64,000 bases of DNA, from NCBI GenBank assembly GCA_026129185.1, contig JAHCIO010000003.1, positions 62,001 to 126,000 on the forward strand, given 5' to 3'. A program made the position numbers and the translations under genes. Under the pieces are notes generated by a model. That model was given only the letters and a program-made list of their open reading frames with translations, was not told where the DNA came from and searched no databases. Below are positions 46,215-54,453 of the stretch, one piece after another; positions within the stretch are counted from its first letter, which is position 1, and every line of letters begins with the position of its first letter. Source of the stretch: Promineifilum sp019695075 (GTDB lineage: Bacteria; Chloroflexota; Anaerolineae; Promineifilales; Promineifilaceae).

Positions 46215-46267
46215 GCTTGCGGAGCCGCAAGCTGATTTGATTCTAGCGCAGAGTTAGCCGTTGTCAA
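46215..46267 (-). promoter_or_regulatory. Promoter and 5' hairpin of the SOD gene
   Basis: On the - strand: TTGACA (46267-46262), 16-nt spacer, TAGAAT (46245-46240). The predicted transcript starts close to the hairpin GCTTGCGG-CT-CCGCAAGC (46232-46215), so the mRNA would begin with a stem-loop. The remaining gap to 46320 shows nothing else. Confidence 0.65.
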
Positions 46268-46319
46268 ACGGGCAATTACCCTACTCATCAGCGTCATCTG
46301 CGTTCCATTTTCTACCTAC

Positions 46320-48980
46320 CTATGGGTTGACGGCGAAGAGGAAGGCGCCTTCGTTCTGGTAGAGCAGCGTCAGGCCGGGGTTGCGCGATAGCTGGGCCGG
46401 GTCGAACGGGCCGCCGCGCTGGCCGGCGTAGACGTGGCTGACGCCCTGCCCGCGCAGCCAGTCGGCCGCGGCCGGGTCGCTCCAATCGGTGATGGCCGCG
46501 GCGGCCTCATTGAAGGCGCGCACCTCGGCGAAGAGGCCGGCGTCGTAGATGTGATCGACAGGCGGCGTGGTCGTCTGCCGTCCCGTCAGCGGGACGATCC
46601 ACGCGCCGCCATCGCTGCCGGCCCAGGTCGCGCCCAGCCATTGCCAGGCGTTGACAGCCACGCGAGCGTCGGCCGGCAGGTTGACAGCCATCCAGTCGAG
46701 TGCGGGCTGGTCAGCCGGCAGAGCGAGGATCGTCTCCGGGTTGACGATGTTGGCCTGCTGTCGCGCGCCGAAGACGGCCAGCAGGCCCAGGGCGACGCCG
46801 GCCAGCAGCGGCAACAGCCACGACAGCGCAAAGCGCAGAGCGGACTGGCGCGACTCGCCCGGCGCAGTCCCCGTGCCCAGCCACGCGCCCACCTTGTCGC
46901 CAATGGCCACGGTGACGATGCTCAGCAGCAGGCTCAGCGGCAGGAAGAGGGTGATGTACATGCTGTTGAGGTTAACCACCAGCGTCTCCGGCAGGCCCAG
47001 GCGGTCGCCGGCCAGCAGGAGGAACAGCGCCGCCACCCAGACCAGCAGCAGCGCCGGGAAGGCGGCCCAGCGCCGGCGGCGCAGCACGGCGACGAGAACA
47101 ACCAGCGCCGCGGCGGCGGCCAGGGCCAGGTAGAGCCGCTCCCAGCCGGTGGTCACGTAGCCGCCGGGGAAGTCGTTGTAGCCGGGCTGCGATTGGCCAA
47201 AGGTCGCCAGTGGATCGGTCTCGGCCAGCAAGCGCACGAGGCGCGGCAGCACCAGCAGCAGCGCCATCGCGCCCGCGCCCAACAGCGGCCCGGCGCGCCG
47301 GCCAACGACCTGCACGACGAGGGCCAGCGCGGCGAAGGGCACGTAGAATAGGAAGACGCGAAAGTGGATGAGGAACAGCCCGGCGGCCAGCACGCCCACC
47401 AGCGGCCAGAAGCGCGCCCCGCCACGCCCCAGCCGCCACGTCAGCGCCAGCAGCACGGGCATGATGACCATCGCCGCCAGTTGGGTCAGGCGTCCCCAGG
47501 TGACGTAGTAGCCGGGGAAGAAAAAGGGCAGGGCGACCAGGAAGGCCGCCAGCAGCCCCACGGCCCGCCGCCCCGTGGCCAGCCGGCCGGCGGCGTAGAC
47601 CGACAGCGGTAGCAGCCCGTTGAGCAACTGGCCGAGGGTCAGTAGCAGTCCCGGCAGCGCCCAGCCGGTCAGCAGCGCCAGTCCGGCCGAGAGCGTGTGG
47701 AAGCCGAAGTGGTAGGGAAAGGTCTCGACGGGCAGGTAGGGTGCATAGCCGTCGGGGGCGCGGCCGGTGCTGGCCATGACGGCGGTGATGAGCGCATGGC
47801 GGCTGGAATCGACCCACGGCGGAAAAGCCAGGTCGCGCACGGCGACGAAGCGGAGAGCGAGGGCGGCGAGGAGGAGGAGAAGTAGAAGAGAGTGAGTCAG
47901 TGGGTCAGTGGTCAGTAGGTCAGTGGTCAGCGGTCGGTGCTCGGTGGTCGGTGGTCTGTGGTCTGTCGTCTGTGGTCGGCGGTCGGCGGTCGGCGGTCGG
48001 CAATCGGCGGTCGGCGGTCGGCGGTCGGCAATCGGCGGTCGGCGGTCGGCGGTCGGCGGTCGGCGGTCGGCAGCCAGCCGCCAGAGCGCCAGGGCCGCCG
48101 CGCCGGCCCAGCCGAGAGCAACGACGGCCCAGAGCGAGGGGCGCGACCAGCGGCCGCCGGCTAGAGTCAGCCACAGCCAGATGATCGGCCAGGCAGCGAC
48201 GCCCAACGCCAGCGCCGCGCCCAGGCCGGCACCCATATTCCCCCGGCGGCGCGGCCGGAAAGGCAGCAGCAGCCACACGCCGGGCAGGGGCACGAGCAGC
48301 GCCGCGGCCAGCAGCAAGCGCCCCTCATCGCGCAGAGGGCGAACGGCCGCGGCCAGCGCCTCGCCGCCGGTCAGGGTGTAGCGCGTGCTGAAGCGCAACT
48401 CGCGCGCCGCGGTCGTGGCCGGCTGCTCCAGCGCCCCGCCGACGAGGGCCAACGCGCCGCTGCTGAGGACATCAAGCGAATAGCCCCAGGCGGAGACAAC
48501 GTTGTCGGCGCTGCCGCTGAGCCGGATGGTGTAGCGGCGGCCGGCGGAGGCGCGCTGCGGCGGGAAGACCAGGGTGTAGCTCTGGTTGTGGCTCAGCCGG
48601 GCGTCGGCCGTCCGCTCGGCGAAGACGACTGCGCCGAGGTCGTCCAGCAAGGCTACTTCGAAAAAGGCGTCGGCCGCGGGCCGGCCGTCGTAGCGCAGGA
48701 GCAGCAGTTCGACCGAGGTCAGGCCGTCGTGCCGCGGGACGAAGCTCTGCTCGACGAACAGCGGCCCTTGTGGCGCGGGCAGGGCCGTGTCCAGTCGCGC
48801 CTGGGCGACATCGACGGCCTCGATCCGGCCGCAGAGCGACGGCCACGGGCAGAGGCCGGTGCTGAGCAGCGCCAGGAGCACGAGACCCACGGCGACAGTA
48901 GCGACGGCCGCCAGCCACCAGGCGATAGGCACGCGCGGCGCGGCCGAAGACCCAGGCGAGTCAGCGACAGTGATAGCCAT
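46320..48980 (-). CDS. Large polytopic membrane protein with an in-frame heptamer array
   Basis: An 886-residue protein with one N-terminal helix (about 19-42), an extracytoplasmic beta-rich domain (about 55-205), then many hydrophobic helices to about 750 and a final soluble region. WVDSSRHALITAVMA and YLPVETFPYHFGFHTLSAG follow the middle helices, a layout like GT39/YfhO-type glycosyltransferase-related proteins. Function is not assigned. A loop of about 60 residues near 303-362 (ADRRPPTADRRPPIADRRPP then TTDHRPPTTEH) is pure heptanucleotide repeat inserted between two helices without breaking the frame. Confidence 0.65.
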   Translation of the reverse strand: MAITVADSPGSSAAPRVPIAWWLAAVATVAVGLVLLALLSTGLCPWPSLCGRIEAVDVAQARLDTALPAPQGPLFVEQSFVPRHDGLTSVELLLLRYDGRPAADAFFEVALLDDLGAVVFAERTADARLSHNQSYTLVFPPQRASAGRRYTIRLSGSADNVVSAWGYSLDVLSSGALALVGGALEQPATTAARELRFSTRYTLTGGEALAAAVRPLRDEGRLLLAAALLVPLPGVWLLLPFRPRRRGNMGAGLGAALALGVAAWPIIWLWLTLAGGRWSRPSLWAVVALGWAGAAALALWRLAADRRPPTADRRPPIADRRPPTADCRPPTADRRPQTTDHRPPTTEHRPLTTDLLTTDPLTHSLLLLLLLAALALRFVAVRDLAFPPWVDSSRHALITAVMASTGRAPDGYAPYLPVETFPYHFGFHTLSAGLALLTGWALPGLLLTLGQLLNGLLPLSVYAAGRLATGRRAVGLLAAFLVALPFFFPGYYVTWGRLTQLAAMVIMPVLLALTWRLGRGGARFWPLVGVLAAGLFLIHFRVFLFYVPFAALALVVQVVGRRAGPLLGAGAMALLLVLPRLVRLLAETDPLATFGQSQPGYNDFPGGYVTTGWERLYLALAAAAALVVLVAVLRRRRWAAFPALLLVWVAALFLLLAGDRLGLPETLVVNLNSMYITLFLPLSLLLSIVTVAIGDKVGAWLGTGTAPGESRQSALRFALSWLLPLLAGVALGLLAVFGARQQANIVNPETILALPADQPALDWMAVNLPADARVAVNAWQWLGATWAGSDGGAWIVPLTGRQTTTPPVDHIYDAGLFAEVRAFNEAAAAITDWSDPAAADWLRGQGVSHVYAGQRGGPFDPAQLSRNPGLTLLYQNEGAFLFAVNP
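47893..48070. repeat. Long GTCGGCG/GTCAGTG heptamer array inside a gene
   Basis: About 178 bp of 7-nt units grading from GGTCAGT through GGTCGGT and GGTCTGT to GGTCGGC. Because three heptamers make 21 nt, any frame without a stop reads as a heptapeptide repeat; on the - strand here it reads as ADRRPPT. It lies wholly within the membrane-protein gene. Confidence 0.9.
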
Positions 48981-49309
48981 TTCGACCGCAATAGTACCTA
49001 ATCGCGGGCAAAAGGAGGATCAATTGGTCAAATTGGCAAATGCCCAAAAGTCGTAATGTTCATTGTAAGCAAGTCACCCTACACTAAATCTTGACGGACT
49101 TCCCTCCTTGCAAGTGGCGTCACGAGCGATTTTGTCCCTCCTTCCTTCTCCCCCTGAAGCGTGACGCCACTTCTCCTTTTTTCTAAACCCAATAGCAGGA
49201 CGATAAGCCTCCACCACCCACCGTACAGCGCGCGGCGGTTGTGTCCGTCGCCGCGAGCGGTTAGAATGCGGATATTCAGAAATACGGAATATCGCGGAGG
49301 TGTCGGAGA
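48981..49309. other. Divergent 329-bp gap with a 13-bp inverted repeat
   Basis: AAGTGGCGTCACG (49112-49124) pairs perfectly with CGTGACGCCACTT (49160-49172) around a 35-nt pyrimidine-rich centre, followed by a T-rich run. The rest is low-complexity, less GC-rich sequence with the promoter and operator of the TA pair at its right end. No ORF is supported. Confidence 0.55.
49239..49293 (+). promoter_or_regulatory. Promoter and operator of the AbrB/PIN toxin-antitoxin pair
   Basis: TTGTGT (49239-49244), 17-nt spacer, TAGAAT (49262-49267), then the inverted repeat GATATTC (49271-49277)/GAATATC (49287-49293) over the expected start of transcription. The position fits an autorepressor site for the AbrB-type antitoxin. 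Confidence 0.6.
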
Positions 49310-49606
49310 ATGCTCTACGGTGAACTGAAAACCTACTCTATTCAGGTGCGTCAGCGCGGTCAGCTGACGCTCCCGCGGCGGTTGCGCGAATCGCTAGCGA
49401 TCGAGGATGGCGATACGCTGACGATCTTCCAGGTTGGGGAAACGCTCTTGCTCGCGCCGCGGGCGCTAAAAACGCCGGAGCTGATGGATCGCTTGGCCAC
49501 AATGCTTGACGAAAGCGACGTGACCCTGGCTGACTTATTGGCCGATTTGCCGCGTATCCGCGAAGAGATTTATCGCGAACGTTACCAGACCGACCCCGAG
49601 GAGTAA
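49310..49606 (+). CDS. AbrB/MazE-fold (VapB-type) antitoxin
   Basis: A 98-residue protein with an N-terminal SpoVT-AbrB domain (about 8-50: YSIQVRQRGQLTLPRRLRESLAIEDGDTL in consensus layout) that binds DNA as a swapped-hairpin dimer, and a C-terminal helical toxin-wrapping tail. It neutralises the PIN toxin whose start is 3 bp downstream and probably represses its own promoter through the GATATTC repeat. GGAGG lies upstream of the ATG. Confidence 0.82.
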   Translation: MLYGELKTYSIQVRQRGQLTLPRRLRESLAIEDGDTLTIFQVGETLLLAPRALKTPELMDRLATMLDESDVTLADLLADLPRIREEIYRERYQTDPEE

Positions 49607-49609
49607 GCG

Positions 49610-50047
49610 ATGCGCCGCGTCTTCTTCGACGCCAATGTCCTCATCGCCGGGGTCGCATCGCATCGTGGAGCCAGTCGAGCGGCGCTGATGATAGCTGAGG
49701 CCGGCCTATTCCAAATGGTTGTGTCGCGCCAGGTGCTCGATGAGGCCGAACGGAACCTGCGCCGCAAGCTGCCGCGCGGGTTGCCCATCCTGGTTGAAAT
49801 ACTGGGGCACGTCCATCTCGAAGTAGTAGACGATCCCGCTCCTCAATCGTTTGCGCGCTGGCTGGATTGCATCGAAGCAAAAGATGCGCCCATTGTGGAG
49901 ACGGCTGTCAGTGCCAACATTGATTCCCTGCTTACGCTCAACAGCCGCGACTTTACACCCGGCGTTGCCGCTCGCTCAGGGCTGACGATCCTCGCGCCGG
50001 CGCAGTTCGTCGAACGCCTACGCGAGATCGTCACCGAAGGGCTGTAG
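49610..50047 (+). CDS. PIN-domain (VapC-type) toxin
   Basis: A 145-residue PIN ribonuclease. The first acidic residue is in VFFDANVLIAGVASH, the central one in SRQVLDEAERNL and the third cluster in CIEAKDAPIVETAVSANIDSLLTLNSRDF. It should cleave RNA using a metal bound by these acids. Paired with the AbrB-type antitoxin. It is convergent with the PBP gene, 9 bp from its stop. Confidence 0.82.
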   Translation: MRRVFFDANVLIAGVASHRGASRAALMIAEAGLFQMVVSRQVLDEAERNLRRKLPRGLPILVEILGHVHLEVVDDPAPQSFARWLDCIEAKDAPIVETAVSANIDSLLTLNSRDFTPGVAARSGLTILAPAQFVERLREIVTEGL

Positions 50048-50056
50048 ACGCTGCTC

Positions 50057-52288
50057 CTACTCCCACGGAAACGCCGTCGCCTCAAGCCCATAGTATGCCT
50101 CCACTACCCGCCGGAACAGCGGCGCGGCGGCCTCGGAGCCTTCGCCGGTGTGCTCCAGCACGACGGCGATGGCCAGTTCCGGCCCCTCCACATACCGCCC
50201 GTCGGGGGCAGTGAACGGCTCGGCCGGGGCGTAGCCGACGAACCAGGCGTGGGGCAGACCGGGCGGCGCTTCGGCCGTGCCCGTCTTGCCGGCCACGGGC
50301 ACGGCGAAGTTCTGGAAGCGATGAGTGGCCGTGCCGCTGCCGGCGTGGGTTACGTCCCACAAGGCCCCTTGCAACACAGCCAGCTGGTCGGCCGACAGCG
50401 GCAACTGGCCGTTGACTTCGCTCGGCGGCTTCTCGTCCGGCGCGTTGCCGCCTGCGCCGATGTGGTCGATGAGCGTCGGCCGGTAAAGCGTGCCGCCGTT
50501 GGCGATGGCGGCGATGACGTTGGCCATTTGCAGCGGCGTCACCTGCACGTAGCCCTGGCCAATGGCCATGTTGACCGCGTCGCCCGTGGCCCAGCCCTCG
50601 CCCGTCTCGGCCAACTTCCACTCCGGGTCGGGGATGAGGCCGGCCGCCTCGGCCACGCCCTGGATGCCCGTCGGCTGCCCCAGCCCGAAGGCCTTGGCAA
50701 TGCGCGGGAAGAGGGTGTTGTCGGCCCCGTCGATGGTGTAGCCGACGTCGTAGAAGCAGGTATTGCAGGAGACGACAATGGCCTGGCGCAGGCTGATCGT
50801 GCCGTGGCCGCCGCTGAGCCAGTCGTACTTGGTGTAGGCGTCGCCCAGGCGGCTCCACGAGCCGGTGCTGGTGTAGCGCGTGTCGGGCGTATAGAGGCCG
50901 CTGTTCAGCGCCGCGGCGAAAGTGACCAGCTTGAAGGTCGAGCCGGACGGGTAGGCCCCCTGTGTGGCCCGATTCAGCAGCGGTTGGCCGGGGTCGTTCA
51001 GCAGGGCGGCGATGGCCGCGCCGCCATCGTCGCGCAGCGGGTTGAAGACCTGCGGGTCGTAGCTGGGATAGGTGGCCATGGCCAGCACCGCCCCGTTGCG
51101 CGGGTCGAGGACGACGATGGCCCCGTACGAGGCCCCCGGATGCGTGGCGATGGCGTCGGCCAGGGCCTTCTCCACCGCTGCCTGGAAGTCGAGGTCGATG
51201 GTCGTGTAGATGCTGCGGGCTACTTCCGGCTCGCGGTCTTGCAGTAGCTTGACCACGTTGCCGGCGCTATCGACGACGCTGAGGATGCCGCCGCGCGTGC
51301 CGTTGAGGTACTCCTCGCCCCACGCCTCCAGCCCGGCCAGGCCGACCAGCTCGTCGCCGCGGTAGCCGCGGGCCTTGTAGTCTTCGATCTGGTCGGCGGG
51401 GATGGGGCCGAGATAGCCGATGACGTGGGCGGCCGAGTTCGTGTCGGAGTAGAGGCGCGACGGCCGGCGGTCGGGCGTGGTCAGTCCCTTGTCCAGGAAT
51501 GGCTCCAGCGCCAGGGCGTTGGCCTGCAATGTCTCCTCGCTGACCACGCCGACGGGCACATACCAGTCGGGCATGGCCGTGGCGTACTTGGCCTTGATAG
51601 CGTCGGGCGGCGTGCCCAGCGTCGCGCTGAGGGCGGCCAGCAGCCCCGGCTCGTCGGCGATCTGCCCCGGCACGACGCCCAGTTCGTAGGCCGTACCCTG
51701 ATAGGCCAATGCCTGGCCGTCGCGGTCGTAGATGTTGCCGCGCGAGGGGATGCGCAACTCCAGCGCCAGCCGGTTGCCGCCGGCCAACTCGGGCAGGATC
51801 AGCCCCTCATCCCAGACGATGCCCCAACGCCCACCCTCGTAGGCCAGGCGCGTCGTGTGGTCGCGGACGATGTCGCCGACGACGGCCGAGGTCAGCGTGA
51901 CACGGACGCCGTACTCGGCCGTGTCGCCCTCTTGCAGCATGGCCAGCGGTTGGGTATGGACGGCCTCAATGGCCGCCGTGTCCATCGTCTCGGCATAGCG
52001 GGCCACAAAGGCGGCGCTATCGACGACGGCCTGGCTGCTGGGGGCCAGCAGGCTGTACATGCCCAGGTAGTCGCCCAACTCCCAGGCGCGATAAAAGGCA
52101 CGGGCATAGCCGCCGGCGTCCTCGGTGATGGGCGCGTCGGCCGGTGTGTCCGTCGGGGCCGCGCCGGTCGATTCGAAGACGACCGGCTCCTCGACGCGCG
52201 AGTCGGTGGGGGTGAAGGAACCGCAGGCGGGCAGGGCGGTAGTAAAGAAGAGAAGCAGAGGTAACAGACGGACGGTGTTTGCTTTCAT
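50057..52288 (-). CDS. MecA-like class B penicillin-binding protein, predicted lipoprotein
   Basis: A 743-residue DD-transpeptidase. The N terminus is a lipoprotein signal ending TALPAC (C22) rather than the usual membrane anchor. A MecA_N/NTF2-like domain follows (about 48-155: YARAFYRAWELGDYLGMYSLL), then the PBP dimerisation domain (RIPSRGNIYDRDGQALAY) and the transpeptidase. All three active-site motifs are present: S450-TF-K453, S507-C-N509 and K668-T-G. It cross-links peptidoglycan outside the membrane. The NTF2 plus transpeptidase layout is that of PBP2a/PBP3-type low-affinity enzymes; beta-lactam tolerance is inference. The start at ATG 52288 follows the hydrophobic core. Confidence 0.87.
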   Translation of the reverse strand: MKANTVRLLPLLLFFTTALPACGSFTPTDSRVEEPVVFESTGAAPTDTPADAPITEDAGGYARAFYRAWELGDYLGMYSLLAPSSQAVVDSAAFVARYAETMDTAAIEAVHTQPLAMLQEGDTAEYGVRVTLTSAVVGDIVRDHTTRLAYEGGRWGIVWDEGLILPELAGGNRLALELRIPSRGNIYDRDGQALAYQGTAYELGVVPGQIADEPGLLAALSATLGTPPDAIKAKYATAMPDWYVPVGVVSEETLQANALALEPFLDKGLTTPDRRPSRLYSDTNSAAHVIGYLGPIPADQIEDYKARGYRGDELVGLAGLEAWGEEYLNGTRGGILSVVDSAGNVVKLLQDREPEVARSIYTTIDLDFQAAVEKALADAIATHPGASYGAIVVLDPRNGAVLAMATYPSYDPQVFNPLRDDGGAAIAALLNDPGQPLLNRATQGAYPSGSTFKLVTFAAALNSGLYTPDTRYTSTGSWSRLGDAYTKYDWLSGGHGTISLRQAIVVSCNTCFYDVGYTIDGADNTLFPRIAKAFGLGQPTGIQGVAEAAGLIPDPEWKLAETGEGWATGDAVNMAIGQGYVQVTPLQMANVIAAIANGGTLYRPTLIDHIGAGGNAPDEKPPSEVNGQLPLSADQLAVLQGALWDVTHAGSGTATHRFQNFAVPVAGKTGTAEAPPGLPHAWFVGYAPAEPFTAPDGRYVEGPELAIAVVLEHTGEGSEAAAPLFRRVVEAYYGLEATAFPWE

Positions 52289-52317
52289 GAGCGTCTTTCC
52301 AGGTAGCATTCCGGCTC

Positions 52318-52398
52318 ATTATAGCGATTTAAGAGAGACATAGAGTATGCAGTTAGGTAATAGTTAAGGTTGAAAGCCGTATAGTTTCGTGTTAATAT
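52318..52398. promoter_or_regulatory. Divergent promoters for the PBP gene and the next TA pair
   Basis: On the + strand: TTGAAA (52370-52375), 17-nt spacer, TAATAT (52393-52398), reading into the antitoxin at 52420. On the - strand: TATAAT (52323-52318) lies about 30 nt before the PBP start; no -35 was recognised. Confidence 0.55.
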
Positions 52399-52419
52399 GT
52401 ACGGCACGGAGGTGGGCGT

Positions 52420-52683
52420 ATGGAAATGACGAAGTTAACAATTCGCGTGCCGATCGCGGTGCTTGAACGTGCCAAGGAGTATGCAGAGAATAATCAGACC
52501 TCGGTCACACGACTTGTATCGCAATACCTAAGTCAGTTGCCGGTTGAGAACGACTACCTGCAAGATGCGCCTATTGTCCAGAGCCTTATAGGCATTCTAT
52601 CACCAGAGACGACCATAGAGGATTATTGGCGCTACATTGAAGAGAAGTATGGCGATGGCCTATCGAATCCTGATCGATCTTAA
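52420..52683 (+). CDS. Putative antitoxin of a PIN toxin pair
   Basis: An 87-residue protein with the ribbon-helix-helix look of small antitoxins: a TKLTIRVPIAVLERAKEYA strand-helix, then TSVTRLVSQYLSQLP, and an acidic tail. It resembles the DUF6364-type antitoxins found with PIN toxins. CGGAGG precedes the ATG, and it overlaps the toxin gene by 35 bp. Confidence 0.7.
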   Translation: MEMTKLTIRVPIAVLERAKEYAENNQTSVTRLVSQYLSQLPVENDYLQDAPIVQSLIGILSPETTIEDYWRYIEEKYGDGLSNPDRS

Positions 52684-53077
52684 CGTCGTCGTGGACGTGC
52701 TTTATAAGCGCGAACCCTTCTTTGAGGCGTCGGCGGCCGTCCTGGCCGCGGCGGAGGCAGGGCACATCGAGGGTTGGCTGGCCGCCCACTCGGTCACGAC
52801 GCTCTTCTACCTGATAGCCAGGAACACATCACCGGCCGCGGCGCGCGTTCACCTTACGCGTCTGGTGCAATTTCTGAAAATTGCCGCCGTGGATGGCCGC
52901 GCAATCGAACAGGCGTTGGCGCTGCCCTACCGGGACTTTGAAGACGCGGTGCAGATGATGGCCGGAGTCCACGCCGGCGTGGAGCACGTTGTGACGCGCG
53001 ATCTGTCTGGCTTCAAGGCCGGGCCGTTGCCCACCCTAACGCCGCCGGAGTTGTTAGCCTTGTTGCGGAGGGACTAG
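52649..53077 (+). CDS. PIN-domain toxin
   Basis: A 142-residue PIN protein starting MAMAYRILIDLNVVVDVLYKR. The acids are in IDLNVVVD, in YRDFEDAVQM and in VTRDLSGFK. It overlaps the antitoxin gene, so translation is coupled. ATG 52649 and ATG 52655 are both plausible; AGAGAAG serves either. Confidence 0.78.
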   Translation: MAMAYRILIDLNVVVDVLYKREPFFEASAAVLAAAEAGHIEGWLAAHSVTTLFYLIARNTSPAAARVHLTRLVQFLKIAAVDGRAIEQALALPYRDFEDAVQMMAGVHAGVEHVVTRDLSGFKAGPLPTLTPPELLALLRRD

Positions 53078-53484
53078 TGGATTGGAAACTGGAAGTCGTC
53101 ATCGTGCCCGTTGCCGACATTGACCGGGCGCGCCATTTCTACGAGGCGCAGGTTGGCTTCGTCGTTGACCACGACACCGCGCTAAGCGCGGACGTTCGCA
53201 TCGTACAGTTGACGCCACCCGGCTCCGGCTGCTCTATCGTCATCGGCCAGGGCATGGGCAACGACATGCCGCCGGGGTCGCTCAAGGGGCTGCAACTGGT
53301 GGTCGATGACATCGACGCTGCCCACGCCCAACTGGTTGCCGGCGGCGTGGATGTCAGTCCGGTCGTACACTTTGAGGGGGCGGCGCAGGTCGAGGGCCGC
53401 GGCGGGCCGTGGAACTCGTTTGTGTTCTTCAGCGACCTGGATGGGAATACGTGGGCGGTGCAGGAGCGGGCGAAGGCGGAGTGA
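53077..53484 (+). CDS. VOC (glyoxalase/dioxygenase) family protein
   Basis: A 135-residue two-module VOC fold: LEVVIVPVADIDRARHFYEAQVGF and, in the second half, LQLVVDDIDAAHAQLVAGGVDV with FFSDLDGNTWAVQE supplying the metal-ligand Glu. GTG 53077 overlaps the last base of the preceding PIN-gene stop. The substrate is unknown; this family includes antibiotic-binding and lyase members. Confidence 0.78.
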   Translation: MDWKLEVVIVPVADIDRARHFYEAQVGFVVDHDTALSADVRIVQLTPPGSGCSIVIGQGMGNDMPPGSLKGLQLVVDDIDAAHAQLVAGGVDVSPVVHFEGAAQVEGRGGPWNSFVFFSDLDGNTWAVQERAKAE

Positions 53485-53487
53485 TGG

Positions 53488-53493
53488 TATAAT
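53488..53493 (+). promoter_or_regulatory. Extended -10 (TGG-TATAAT) before the third TA pair
   Basis: Consensus TATAAT preceded by TGG, 17 nt before ATG 53511; GGAAGG ribosome site at 53500-53505. It overlaps the end of the VOC gene closely. Confidence 0.55.
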
Positions 53494-53510
53494 GTGGCTT
53501 GGAAGGCGCT

Positions 53511-53750
53511 ATGACTACAACAACAGTGACTATCCCAAATGTTCATTTGTCTCTGGACGACTTGATTCAAGCCGTGCGTCAATTGGAACCAGATGCACGG
53601 GCGCAGGTGGCAGAGGCATTGCTTCAGGATGATCTAGACCGGCGGTTTGTTGAACTTATTAAGCGTCTGGCCGGGAAGGAGCCGCCGGCTGATATTACAA
53701 TGGCCGATATTAATGCAGAGATTCGGTCTGTCCGTAATCGTGCCCGCTAG
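53511..53750 (+). CDS. Putative antitoxin of a PIN toxin pair
   Basis: A 79-residue protein, Thr-rich at the start, with LSLDDLIQAVRQLEPDARAQVAEALL followed by a charged helix ending near RSVRNRAR. The pattern matches small addiction-module antitoxins that precede PIN genes. The next gene starts 9 bp later. ATG 53511 is favoured over an in-frame TTG at 53499 because GGAAGG is correctly spaced. Confidence 0.65.
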   Translation: MTTTTVTIPNVHLSLDDLIQAVRQLEPDARAQVAEALLQDDLDRRFVELIKRLAGKEPPADITMADINAEIRSVRNRAR

Positions 53751-53759
53751 GCATATCTC

Positions 53760-54194
53760 GTGCTACGAATTGTTGTTGATACGAATATCTGGGTGCGCGC
53801 CCTGATGGGAGGCAAGGTGTCTCTGCCAGTCCTACAGGCGTTGCAAGGCAATCAGTTTACCCTGCTGGTTAGCAAGGAACTTCTCACAGAATTGAGAGAG
53901 GTTGCGCAACGACCGCGGCTGAAGAAAGCAATTGATGACTTTGACTTGCAGGAGCTACTGAAATTAGTGGCTCTACGTGGCGAAATCGTAGATCTTAAGA
54001 CAGTTCCTCCTCGCTGCCGCGACCCTAAAGATGAGCCGGTTTTAGCTACAGCCATTGACGGTCATGCTGACGCCATTGTTACGGGAGACCATGACCTGCG
54101 CGCTGATGATCAATTGCGGAAGGAAATGTCGGCATTTGGAGTGCAGATATGGGGAGTGCAATCGCTCATCGATGCATTGCTTGAACCAGAATAG
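53760..54194 (+). CDS. PIN-family toxin
   Basis: A 144-residue PIN toxin of the TIGR00305-like group, with LRIVVDTNIWVRALMGG at the N terminus, SKELLTELREVAQRPRLKK in the middle and RCRDPKDEPVLATAIDGHADAIVTGDHDL carrying the acidic centre. The start is GTG 53760. Lower GC than the flanking housekeeping genes, as is common for mobile TA modules. Confidence 0.8.
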   Translation: MLRIVVDTNIWVRALMGGKVSLPVLQALQGNQFTLLVSKELLTELREVAQRPRLKKAIDDFDLQELLKLVALRGEIVDLKTVPPRCRDPKDEPVLATAIDGHADAIVTGDHDLRADDQLRKEMSAFGVQIWGVQSLIDALLEPE

Positions 54195-54233
54195 TCTTAA
54201 TAGGGCATAGAGGGTTTTAAATGGATGGCGATA

Positions 54234-54453
54234 ATGCTCAAATGGGAATATCTATTGGTGGCAGTTCATTACTATGGGGCAAGTTAGGACTGGGGGAGAA
54301 ACTGCTGGTTGGAAACCGCGCTCTGAGAATGGGACAGAGCTTCCGCACTGGGAGAGAGGGCCTAGTATTTCAGGTTATCTTAACACCAAAGGCAGAGAGG
54401 GCTGGGAACTGATTACATATTCTCCACCCAACTTTGGAGAAGATCCTTCTTTT
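54234..54453 (+). pseudogene. Frameshifted DUF4177-like gene
   Basis: One frame starts MLKWEYLLVAVHYYGAS (ATG 54234) and stops at 54287. An overlapping frame then reads WKPRSENGTELPHWERGPSI and LNTKGREGWELITYSPPNF to about 54440. KWEYLLVAV plus LN-x-KGREGWELI is the start and end pattern of the short DUF4177 family, so the two pieces look like one gene split by a shift. A hairpin repeat at 54454 then replaces the natural C terminus. A sequencing indel is possible (a GGGGG run lies at 54293-54297). Confidence 0.45.

Noticed and set aside
47893..48070. Possible CRISPR array
   Set aside because: Units are only 7 nt with no unique spacers and no cas genes; it is a tandem heptamer array.
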